This document shows, one piece after another, positions 1 to 6,356 of a DNA stretch of 28,991 nucleotides (positions are counted from its first letter, which is position 1; each line of letters begins with the position of its first letter). The DNA lies in assembly GCA_021648585.1 (NCBI GenBank), contig JAKISM010000010.1, forward strand, positions 1-28,991, read 5' to 3'. The DNA comes from Devosiaceae bacterium (GTDB taxonomy: Bacteria > Pseudomonadota > Alphaproteobacteria > Rhizobiales > Devosiaceae). The notes beneath the pieces were generated by a model. That model saw only the letters and a program-made list of their open reading frames with translations, searched no databases and was not told the DNA's origin. A program made the translations under genes and the position numbers.

Positions 1-50
1 TTTAGGGTTGAATATTACAATAATTATATTATTTTTGGAAGGTTATTTTT

Positions 51-896
51 ATGAAGCTTATGCGTATCGGGAGTTTAGGCTCAGAAAACCCAGCGATTTT
101 ACTTGATGATGGCACAATTAGAGATATCTCATCTATTGTCAGTGATATTGCTGGTGATGCGCTTGGTGCAAAAAGCCTCAACAAAATCCGCAACAGTAAT
201 CTTATTTCTCTACCCATATTAGATGCCAATAAGCGCATTGGCGCTTGCGTTGGAAATGTCAGCAAATTTATTGGCATTGGTCTAAATTATTCTGATCATG
301 CTAAAGAGTTGGGATTAGAAATTCCCTCTGAGCCAGTAATATTTACAAAAGCCACTACCTGCATTTGTGGCGCAAACGATGATATTATCATGCCGCCAAA
401 TTCTAAAAAACTAGATTGGGAAGTAGAACTTGGCATAGTGATTGGCACAAAGGGAAGTTATATCGAGGAAGAAAATGCGCTAGATCATGTAGCCGGTTAT
501 TGCGTGGTCAATGATATTTCTGAACGTGAAAATCAAATTGAAAAAGCCGGCCAATGGGTAAAAGGAAAATCAGCCGACACTTTTGGCCCTATTGGCCCAT
601 ATTTAGTAACCAAAGACCAAGTGCCTAACCCACAAAATCTTAAACTTTGGCTAGAGGTAGATGGCAAGAGGATGCAAAATGGCACAACAAAAACTATGGC
701 CTATGGCATAAAACATCTAGTGCATTATGTTAGTCAATTTATGACATTACTACCGGGTGACATCATCACAACTGGCACTCCTCCCGGTGTTGGCATGGGG
801 AAAAAGCCAGAAGCAATATTTCTAAAAGTAGGGCAAAAAATGCGCCTTAGTGTTGAGGGTTTAGGTGAGCAAAATCAGGAAATTGTTAGTTCTTAA
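51..896 (+). CDS. Fumarylacetoacetate hydrolase (FAH) family protein
   Basis: 281 residues, ATG with a GGAAGG ribosome-binding site 8 nt upstream. The C-terminal two thirds is a full FAH catalytic domain: the GLNYSDHA motif (about 77-84), the acidic metal ligands E124 and E126 in DWEVELG, D155 in VVNDISERE, a KGKSADTFGP stretch (171-180) and the GTPPGVG turn (242-248). The first 70 residues form the small N-terminal domain seen in the subgroup annotated as ureidoglycolate lyase or 2,4-diketo-3-deoxy-L-fuconate hydrolase. Family members are divalent-metal-dependent soluble enzymes that cleave C-C or C-N bonds in small oxo-acids. The substrate cannot be read from sequence. It precedes the acyltransferase gene by 71 nt on the same strand, but nothing ties the two functionally. 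It could be the end of a catabolic operon that begins left of the window. The family call is secure, the reaction is not. Confidence 0.9.
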   Translation: MKLMRIGSLGSENPAILLDDGTIRDISSIVSDIAGDALGAKSLNKIRNSNLISLPILDANKRIGACVGNVSKFIGIGLNYSDHAKELGLEIPSEPVIFTKATTCICGANDDIIMPPNSKKLDWEVELGIVIGTKGSYIEEENALDHVAGYCVVNDISERENQIEKAGQWVKGKSADTFGPIGPYLVTKDQVPNPQNLKLWLEVDGKRMQNGTTKTMAYGIKHLVHYVSQFMTLLPGDIITTGTPPGVGMGKKPEAIFLKVGQKMRLSVEGLGEQNQEIVSS

Positions 897-950
897 ACAA
901 ATATAATTTTAACAAAACTTGACGAAATTCATCTAAAACGGCACACTCCT

Positions 951-967
951 CTAAGGGGGGGGGGAAG
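951..967 (+). promoter_or_regulatory. G10 homopolymer forming the ribosome-binding site of the PlsB-like gene
   Basis: Ten consecutive G (955-964) followed by AAG directly precede the ATG at 968, so the Shine-Dalgarno sequence is embedded in a mononucleotide tract. A G10 run stands out in this AT-rich sequence. Tracts of this length are prone to slippage, and a change in length would change the spacing or strength of translation initiation. An assembly or sequencing error in run length is also possible. Confidence 0.55.
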
Positions 968-2560
968 ATGGGAACAATTACACTACCAATTTGGTTTGTG
1001 ATACTTGCAGCGATTTTAGCGCTTTTTGGGCTAATTGATCGTTTGCTTGCGCCTTCCGTTCGCTGGTTTTTTCGTCGTCGTGCCAATAAGGCGATTGAAA
1101 AACTAAACTCAAAACTTTCACTAAAAATCCAACCCTTTAAGCTAACAAAAAGAGAGGGTTTAATCGATGCTTTAATGTTTGATCCAGAAGTTATAAAGGC
1201 GATTGAAAACCAAGCAAAAGAGAGCGGCTCAACACGTGAAGTAATAATGGAAAAAGCACGCTCCTATGCGCATGAAGTCGTGCCAGCATTTTCGCACTAC
1301 ACATATTTTAAGATAGGCACAAGACTAGCACGTTCTGTCTCAAAAATGCTCTATCGAGTGCGTTTGGGGAACCCAGATGAAGCCGCATTAAAAGAAATTG
1401 ATGAAAATTCTAGCGTGGTTTTTGTAATGAACCACCGCTCAAACATGGATTATGTTTTAGTAACTTACATGGCGGCAACTTCATCTGCGCTTTCTTATGC
1501 GGTGGGTGAGTGGGCACAAATTTGGGGATTGCAAAGCCTTATTCGAGCAATGGGCGCATATTTTGTGCGTCGCCAATCAACTGGCAATGCGCTTTATAGA
1601 AAAGTGCTAGCTCGCTACGTACATATGGCAACAGAAGCTGGGGTAACGCAGGCGATATTTCCCGAAGGCGGGCTTTCAATGGACGGCAAATTGCGCCCGC
1701 CAAAATTTGGCCTATTATCATATATGGTAAGCGATTTTGATCCAAACTCAGACAAAGATATTGTATTTGTTCCAGTTGGGCTAAATTATGATAGGGTATT
1801 AGAGGATAGAATGCTCAGCTCCAATGCCAAACGCAAACAGGGAGAAAAACCAAAATTCCGCTTCTCACCAAAAATCTTGCTTGGCTTTATCGGGCACTCA
1901 ATAGCACTAGCCTTTAAGGGACAATGGTTTCGTAATGGCTATGCCTGTGTTTCGTTTGGCAAGCCAGTTTCAATGCGAAAATATCTGAGCAGCAGAGGCA
2001 CAAAAAACAGCCTTAGCGGCGTGAGCGCAAGTAAAAAAAGCGAAGCGACCAACGGCGGCAAGAATAAAGAAGGCAACCAGCAAGATTATAAAATAGAAAA
2101 AGAACAAACGGCGGGGGTGTCGGGGTCGGGAGCGTTAGCGACCAACGGCGACAAGAATAAAGACGACAAGAATAAAAGAGCTTTCGATCTACGATTAATG
2201 AGCGAAGAACAACGATTTGAAGAAATTGAAAAATTGGGACAAAGCCTAATGCAAGAGGTTGGCAAAGCAGTGCCTGTTTTGCCCGTATCGCTAGTTGCAA
2301 CAATATTTGTGCAAGAAGGCGCGCGCCCACTTTCTCTATTTGAAGTCAAGCAAAAGACCTTTAATCTAATCACAAAACTAGAAGAAAGCGGAGCGCATAT
2401 TCATGTGCCACGCAATGATCATGATTATTTAATTGATGTAGGTCTGCGTATGCTCACCCTGCGCCATATAGTAAAAAAAGAAGACGATAAATATCGTGCT
2501 AATTGGCAAGAAACAGATTTGCTAAATTATTATGCAAATTCTATTGTGCATTTGCTATAA
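968..2560 (+). CDS. plsB: PlsB-like glycerol-3-phosphate / lysophosphatidate acyltransferase with in-frame insertion
   Basis: 530 residues. An N-terminal hydrophobic segment (about 7-25) suggests membrane anchoring. All four acyltransferase blocks are present: NHRSNMD (155-161, the catalytic HX4D pair H156/D161), GAYFVRR (196-202), FPEGGLSMDGKLRPPKFG (231-248) and PVGLNYDRVLED (269-280). A C-terminal region with HVPRNDHDYLIDVG and a terminal NYYANSIVHLL resembles the end of PlsB-type glycerol-3-phosphate acyltransferases more than short PlsC enzymes. The expected role is the first or second acylation of glycerol-3-phosphate in phospholipid synthesis at the inner membrane. Between FGKPVSMRKYL and the next conserved-looking stretch (about 411) lies a Lys/Gly/Asn/Ser-rich, probably disordered insertion (about 341-404) with two near-identical peptide repeats (ATNGGKNKE and ATNGDKNKD). 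The insertion keeps the frame and leaves the catalytic blocks intact, so activity is expected. GPAT versus AGPAT specificity is not decided. Confidence 0.85.
   Translation: MGTITLPIWFVILAAILALFGLIDRLLAPSVRWFFRRRANKAIEKLNSKLSLKIQPFKLTKREGLIDALMFDPEVIKAIENQAKESGSTREVIMEKARSYAHEVVPAFSHYTYFKIGTRLARSVSKMLYRVRLGNPDEAALKEIDENSSVVFVMNHRSNMDYVLVTYMAATSSALSYAVGEWAQIWGLQSLIRAMGAYFVRRQSTGNALYRKVLARYVHMATEAGVTQAIFPEGGLSMDGKLRPPKFGLLSYMVSDFDPNSDKDIVFVPVGLNYDRVLEDRMLSSNAKRKQGEKPKFRFSPKILLGFIGHSIALAFKGQWFRNGYACVSFGKPVSMRKYLSSRGTKNSLSGVSASKKSEATNGGKNKEGNQQDYKIEKEQTAGVSGSGALATNGDKNKDDKNKRAFDLRLMSEEQRFEEIEKLGQSLMQEVGKAVPVLPVSLVATIFVQEGARPLSLFEVKQKTFNLITKLEESGAHIHVPRNDHDYLIDVGLRMLTLRHIVKKEDDKYRANWQETDLLNYYANSIVHLL
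2045..2163 (+). repeat. Direct repeat pair inside the PlsB-like gene
   Basis: Two 26-nt copies at 2045-2070 and 2138-2163, both beginning GCGACCAACGGCG, differ at one base and lie 93 nt apart, a multiple of three, so they repeat in frame. A third partial copy (GACAAGAATAAA) follows at 2164-2175. The intervening DNA is locally G-rich, unlike the rest of the gene. This looks like an inserted repeat element tolerated inside a coding region, comparable in principle to the in-frame palindromic elements known from Rickettsia. Identity with any known element was not established. Confidence 0.6.
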
Positions 2561-2566
2561 AAATCC

Positions 2567-2798
2567 CTTCAAAAGTAAAGTGAATAACCTCCAACATAGC
2601 TAAAACAAGATGTCATCCTGAACGACCCGCTGCGCAAGCGCCTGCGCGGCGAGAAGTGAAGGATCTTTTGCTCTGAGTTAAAAGATACTTCGCTTTGCTC
2701 AGTATGACATTGAGTTATTCGCTCAGCATGACAAAATAACTGGTAACATCTTTCATCTATTTCTAGCCAGCTTTCTATAGAGGCCTCTTCAAAAGTAA
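2567..2798. repeat. 12-bp direct repeats flanking a 208-nt intergenic block
   Basis: CTTCAAAAGTAA occurs at 2567-2578, just after the stop of the PlsB-like gene, and again at 2787-2798. The copies bracket the palindromic repeat at 2611-2733. This could be a target duplication around a small inserted element or a deletion/duplication junction. Chance is possible for a 12-mer in AT-rich DNA. Confidence 0.4.
2611..2733. repeat. REP-like palindromic repeat element
   Basis: The outer arms TGTCATCCTGA (2611-2621) and TCAGTATGACA (2699-2709) are inverted repeats matching at 10 of 11 positions. A second right arm, TCAGCATGACA, sits at 2723-2733. An inner stem pairs 2654-2669 with 2680-2695 at 14 of 16 positions. 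A GC-rich segment with its own small inverted repeats (around 2628-2651) sits inside. The TGTCATCCTGA...GAAGGATCTTTT pattern is that of widespread non-coding palindromic repeats dispersed in bacterial intergenic regions. No coding potential was seen in it. The block lies in the 489-nt gap between the PlsB-like gene and dctQ. Confidence 0.7.
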
Positions 2799-2828
2799 TT
2801 ATTAAATAGAGAACAAGATAAAAACTTA

Positions 2829-2945
2829 TTATATCTTAATCACCATAGCAGTTAAATACATGAAATACATGAATATAACACCAAAAGCTATTCCGCTAAG
2901 CGCATATCTGTCTAGCGTTATTTGACCGCCTTTTTCGCCTCGCAT
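2829..2945 (-). CDS. Possible small membrane peptide (38 aa) or gene remnant
   Basis: A short open frame from an ATG at 2945 (or a TTG at 2972, giving 47 aa) to TAA at 2829-2831. The peptide starts MRGEKGGQITLDRYALSG, a charged stretch, and is followed by a strongly hydrophobic segment of about 18-20 residues ending in a basic VIKI. That looks like a one-helix inner-membrane peptide. The ribosome-binding site is weak (GGAT about 12 nt upstream) and I recognise no family. It may instead be the C-terminal remnant of a larger gene. The amino acid pattern argues for coding more than the translation signals do. Confidence 0.3.
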   Translation of the reverse strand: MRGEKGGQITLDRYALSGIAFGVIFMYFMYLTAMVIKI

Positions 2946-3049
2946 TGCATAAGATCCAGCTTCAAATATCAATTAGATTTTGCAAAGACTTGACAATTTC
3001 TTAATAGAATTCAATGCTCGTAAAAAGAATGAATTGTCAGGGGTAAAAT

Positions 3050-3589
3050 TTGCCAGAAGGAAAGAGGCTACCAAGCGGAATTAGAACATTTGTGCGTTTA
3101 GTTGACGCTATGAACCGATTTATTGGTCGAATTACAATGTATCTGATTTTTGTAATGATTGCTGTTTTGATTTATTCCACAATCATGAAAAGTTTTTTCA
3201 CGCCTTCCTTGTTTACCTTAGAAATTGCTCAGTTTTTAATGGTTGCATATTTTTTGTTAGGTGGCCCCTATTCTATGCAAACTGGCGATCATGTACGTAT
3301 GGATCTTGTTTATGGTATGTGGTCAGATAAAACTCGTGCATGGGTTGATATTTTTACGGCAATATTTTTATTCACCTATCTAATAATTTTACTTTATGGC
3401 GCAATATCATCAACTGCCTATTCGATGGGCGTTGGAGCAAACGGCATTTTGGAGCGCAAATTTTCTGCTTGGCGTCCCTATATGTGGCCAATTAAAACCA
3501 TTATGCTAATTGGCATATTTTTGATGTTATTGCAGGCGATGTCGGCGTTTTTCAAAGACATTGCTAAAATTAGAGGGGAAACCCTTTAA
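3050..3589 (+). CDS. dctQ: TRAP transporter small permease (DctQ family)
   Basis: 179 residues from a TTG start preceded by AGGGG with a 6-nt spacing. The next in-frame ATG, at 3111, lacks such a site, so TTG is preferred. Four hydrophobic segments (about 23-47, 60-78, 96-120 and 139-162) fit the four-helix DctQ fold, and the stretch FTLEIAQFLMVAYFLLGGPYSMQTGDHVRMDL is typical of the family. DctQ is the small membrane subunit that pairs with DctM in Na+-coupled TRAP uptake. Its stop overlaps the dctM start (TAATG), so the two are translationally coupled. A TTGACA hexamer at 2990-2995 could be a -35 element, but no convincing -10 follows at the right spacing. Confidence 0.9.
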   Translation: MPEGKRLPSGIRTFVRLVDAMNRFIGRITMYLIFVMIAVLIYSTIMKSFFTPSLFTLEIAQFLMVAYFLLGGPYSMQTGDHVRMDLVYGMWSDKTRAWVDIFTAIFLFTYLIILLYGAISSTAYSMGVGANGILERKFSAWRPYMWPIKTIMLIGIFLMLLQAMSAFFKDIAKIRGETL

Positions 3590-4908
3590 TGAGCTATGAA
3601 ATGATAGCGCTTTTAATGTTTGCATCAATGATGCTCATGTTAATGACTGGGCAACGGGTATTTGCAGCTATTGGTGCGGTTGCTTCAATTTTTTCTTTGT
3701 TCCTATGGGGTGATGGCGGCTCAGAACTTGCCTTTTCGGCGGCAATAAAATTGATGAATTGGTATCCATTGCTAACATTACCGCTATTTATTTATATGGG
3801 ATATATGCTCTCAGAAAGCGGCATTGCAGATGATTTATATGAAATGTTTCATGTCTGGTTTGGCGGCTTAAGGGGTGGATTAGCGATTGGCACGATTGTG
3901 CTTATGGTAGTGATTTCAGCGATGAACGGCTTAAGCGTTGCTGGCATGGCTATTGGTGCAACTATTGCGTTACCTGAATTATTAAAGCGGGGTTACGATA
4001 AAATCATGGTAACGGGGGTGGTGCAAGCGGGAAGCTCGCTTGGCATTTTAGTGCCGCCAAGTGTGGTATTGGTGCTTTATGGTATGATTGCCCGCCAGCC
4101 AGTTGGCCAGCTTTGGCTTGCTGGAGTATTACCCGGCTTAATGATGGCGTCACTATTTATTATTTATATTATTGTGCGCTGTCGTATTCAGCCTGAGCTT
4201 GGGCCAGTAATGCCAAAAGAAGATCGTGATATGCCATTGCGTGATAAATTGCGCTTGTTGCGAGCTGGAATTTTACCATTGTTAATTTTCTTTTCAATGA
4301 CTGGATTGTTTTTGATGGGCATCACTTCACTGGTGGAAAGCTCGGCGGTTGGTGCTCTAACGGCTACGTTAGCGGCTTTATTTAAGAAGAGGCTAAATTA
4401 TACGGTTATAGAGGCAACTTTACGAAAAACGCTTGGTATTTCGTGCATGTTTATGTGGATTATTCTGGCGGCATTAGCGTTTGGTGCGGTGTTTGATGGT
4501 TTGGGTGCTGTGAAATCTATTGAAGGGTTTTTTATTGGGCAATTAGGTCTTGGGCGTTGGGAAGTGCTAATATTAATGCAGCTTTCATTTTTATTGATGG
4601 GCACGTTTCTTGATGATACGGCTATGCTGGTAATTGTTGCACCGCTTTATATTCCACTAGTTGCTTTGTTGGAGTTTAATCTTATTTGGTATGGTGTATT
4701 ATATACAATTACTTCGCAAATTGCCTATATGACGCCACCATTTGGTTATAATTTATTTTTGATGCGATCTATGGCGCCACCTGAAATTACGCTGATCGAC
4801 ATCTATCGTTCTATCATTCCATTTGTTGGGGTGATGTTATTGGCTTTAGTGCTGGTTATGGTTTTCCCACAAATAGCTTTGTGGTTGCCATCTTTGCGCT
4901 ATGCATAA
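3589..4908 (+). CDS. dctM: TRAP transporter large permease (DctM family)
   Basis: 439 residues, the usual DctM length, almost entirely hydrophobic with about 12 membrane segments. The family hallmark GSSLGILVPPS is at 148-158, and a second Pro-Pro motif (MTPPFGYN) near the C-terminus reflects the two inverted halves of the ion-transporter fold. This subunit carries the solute and co-transported sodium across the inner membrane together with DctQ, fed by the periplasmic DctP. The start overlaps the dctQ stop by one base. The stop codon lies inside a perfect 10-bp inverted repeat (4903-4928). The binding protein follows 327 nt later, which is unusual because TRAP operons commonly run P-Q-M without a long gap. 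Confidence 0.93.
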   Translation: MSYEMIALLMFASMMLMLMTGQRVFAAIGAVASIFSLFLWGDGGSELAFSAAIKLMNWYPLLTLPLFIYMGYMLSESGIADDLYEMFHVWFGGLRGGLAIGTIVLMVVISAMNGLSVAGMAIGATIALPELLKRGYDKIMVTGVVQAGSSLGILVPPSVVLVLYGMIARQPVGQLWLAGVLPGLMMASLFIIYIIVRCRIQPELGPVMPKEDRDMPLRDKLRLLRAGILPLLIFFSMTGLFLMGITSLVESSAVGALTATLAALFKKRLNYTVIEATLRKTLGISCMFMWIILAALAFGAVFDGLGAVKSIEGFFIGQLGLGRWEVLILMQLSFLLMGTFLDDTAMLVIVAPLYIPLVALLEFNLIWYGVLYTITSQIAYMTPPFGYNLFLMRSMAPPEITLIDIYRSIIPFVGVMLLALVLVMVFPQIALWLPSLRYA

Positions 4909-4928
4909 TCAATTAGTTTTGATTATGC
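4903..4928. terminator. Perfect hairpin over the dctM stop codon
   Basis: GCATAATCAA (4903-4912) and TTGATTATGC (4919-4928) form a perfect 10-bp stem with a 6-nt loop; the dctM TAA is in the left arm. No T-run follows on either strand, so it is a weak candidate for intrinsic termination and may instead protect the 3' end of the dctQM message. Confidence 0.5.
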
Positions 4929-4933
4929 TATAA

Positions 4934-4975
4934 GGTGCGAACAGCGCCCAGCGCCCAGCGCTTATGCGCTGCACC
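4934..4975. repeat. GC-rich tandem heptamer and hairpin
   Basis: CAGCGCC is repeated in tandem at 4942-4948 and 4949-4955, with a one-mismatch third copy (CAGCGCT) at 4956-4962. The third copy forms a perfect 6-bp hairpin with GCGCTG (4966-4971, loop TTAT). GGTGC (4934-4938) and GCACC (4971-4975) can close a larger stem that shares one base with it. This GC-rich block contrasts sharply with the AT-rich surroundings and looks like a dispersed repeat rather than coding DNA. Confidence 0.5.
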
Positions 4976-5018
4976 CGTGTAGGCCTTGCGGAGTAAGAAT
5001 AGCCGTGAACGAAATAAC

Positions 5019-5058
5019 TAATATATCTAAATCATTTTAAAATGATATAGATATATTA
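5019..5058. repeat. 40-bp near-perfect AT-rich palindrome
   Basis: Two 20-nt arms meet with no loop: 5019-5038 (beginning TAATATATC, ending ATCATTTT) and its reverse complement at 5039-5058. There is one mismatch, A5030 facing A5047. It could extrude as a cruciform, end the dctQM transcript, or bind a dimeric regulator. No T-run characteristic of intrinsic terminators follows. Confidence 0.6.
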
Positions 5059-5091
5059 ATATGCAAATTGCCTTTTTGTTTGGTGATCTGC

Positions 5092-5114
5092 ATCAATTAG
5101 AGTGCTTAATTGAT
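5092..5114. promoter_or_regulatory. Operator-like inverted repeat upstream of dctP
   Basis: ATCAATTA (5092-5099) and TAATTGAT (5107-5114) are perfect 8-bp inverted arms separated by 7 nt, centred about 130 nt before the dctP start. The geometry fits binding of a dimeric helix-turn-helix repressor or activator. No regulator gene for it lies in the window. Confidence 0.4.
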
Positions 5115-5235
5115 AAGGCTAGTCTCGCTCTATAAGAGATTAAAACCTATTATCACACTCTAAAATAACAGTTAGACTGGTATTTTGTAACAACAGGATA
5201 TTAGACAGCCTAACTTAAACAAGGAGGAGACTAAA

Positions 5236-6285
5236 ATGACTAATAGACGTAACTTTATTAAAAAAGCAGGTCTTATAACCGCCGGTGCTGCAGGTGCTTC
5301 AACATTAGCTGCGCCCGCTGTTATTGGGCAATCCATGATTAAATGGCGGATGCAAACTTATGCAGGCGCATCTCTTGGCGCTCATGTTATTAAGCCAGCT
5401 ATTGACGCTTTTAACAAGGCAGCAAATGGCGAGATGGAAGTTGAGTTGTTTTTTGCTGATCAATTAGTACCAACGGGCGAGTTATTTCGTGCGATGCAAA
5501 AGGGAACTATTGATGCGGTGCAATCTGACGATGATTCTATGGCATCTCCAACAGAAGTAACTGTATTTGGAGGATATTTCCCATTTGCCTCTCGTTATTC
5601 GCTCGATGTTCCAGTCTTGTTTAATCAATATGGCCTAAAAGAAATTTGGGAAACTGAATATGCCAAAGTTGGTGTTAAACATATTTCTGCTGGTGCATGG
5701 GATCCATGCCATTTTGCAACCAAAAAACCAATTCGCTCACTTGCTGATCTCAAAGGTCTAAGGGTATTTACTTTCCCAACAGCGGGTCGTTTTTTAACTC
5801 AATTTGGAGTTGTTCCTGTAACGCTACCTTGGGAAGATATCGAAGTTGCTTTGCAAACTGGTGAACTTGATGGTGTTGCATGGTCTGGCATCACCGAAGA
5901 TTACACAGTGGGTTGGGCAGATGTTACCGATTATTTCTTAACCAATAATATTTCGGGAGCGTGGGCTGGATCTTTCTATGCTAATATGGATCGTTGGAAC
6001 GAGTTACCTGAACATTTGCGCACCATGTTGCAATTAGCAATGGATAGCTCGCACTATTATCGCCAATGGTGGTATTGGGGCGGAGAAGCTGCTTTGCGTG
6101 TTAATGGCACAAAAATGAAGCTAACTTCTATTCCTGATGATGAGTGGGCACAAGTTGAAACTGCTGCTCGCAAATTCTGGGATGAAATTGCAGCGGAAAG
6201 TGAAACTAAAGCAAAAGTTGTTCAGATATTCAAAGATTATAATGATGTTATGGATAAAGCTGGACGTCCTTATCGTTATACTTAA
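5236..6285 (+). CDS. dctP: TRAP transporter solute-binding protein (DctP family), Tat-exported
   Basis: 349 residues with a strong AAGGAGGAG ribosome-binding site. The N-terminus carries a twin-arginine signal (NRRNFIKK, 3-10, then a Gly/Ala-rich hydrophobic stretch to about 30), so export of a folded protein to the periplasm is expected. The mature part is a TRAP-T extracytoplasmic receptor. SLADLKGLRVFTFPTAGR (168-185) contains R176, the position of the conserved arginine that binds the ligand carboxylate in this family. The GVVPVTLPWEDIEVALQTGELDGV stretch forms the second lobe hinge. The sequence style is close to receptors for alpha-keto or other carboxylates (TakP-like), but the ligand is not fixed by sequence. 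It is the first gene after a repeat-rich 327-nt gap and precedes the glutamine-synthetase-like gene, so it probably leads a second transcription unit or is transcribed separately from dctQM. Confidence 0.92.
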   Translation: MTNRRNFIKKAGLITAGAAGASTLAAPAVIGQSMIKWRMQTYAGASLGAHVIKPAIDAFNKAANGEMEVELFFADQLVPTGELFRAMQKGTIDAVQSDDDSMASPTEVTVFGGYFPFASRYSLDVPVLFNQYGLKEIWETEYAKVGVKHISAGAWDPCHFATKKPIRSLADLKGLRVFTFPTAGRFLTQFGVVPVTLPWEDIEVALQTGELDGVAWSGITEDYTVGWADVTDYFLTNNISGAWAGSFYANMDRWNELPEHLRTMLQLAMDSSHYYRQWWYWGGEAALRVNGTKMKLTSIPDDEWAQVETAARKFWDEIAAESETKAKVVQIFKDYNDVMDKAGRPYRYT

Positions 6286-6307
6286 ACTAATAGATTATCT
6301 TAAAAAA

Positions 6308-6333
6308 TGTTCGCGCGAAAATTTGCGCGGACA
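6308..6333 (+). promoter_or_regulatory. Intercistronic hairpin after dctP
   Basis: TGTTCGCGCGA (6308-6318) pairs with TTGCGCGGACA (6323-6333) in an 11-bp stem that includes two G-U pairs and a 4-nt loop. No T-run follows, so it is not a classical terminator. Hairpins in this place often stabilise the upstream message and allow the binding protein to be made in excess over downstream genes. Confidence 0.55.
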
Positions 6334-6356
6334 ACTTATTGAAAATAGGGGTTAGA

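Noticed and set aside
2013..2330. 105-aa open frame on the minus strand, inside the acyltransferase gene
   Set aside because: It is antisense to the insertion of a clear PlsB-like gene, and its Leu/Ser/Arg repeats simply mirror the DNA repeats.
4942..4962. Tandem repeats considered as a CRISPR array
   Set aside because: Units are 7 nt with no spacers, and no cas genes are in the window.
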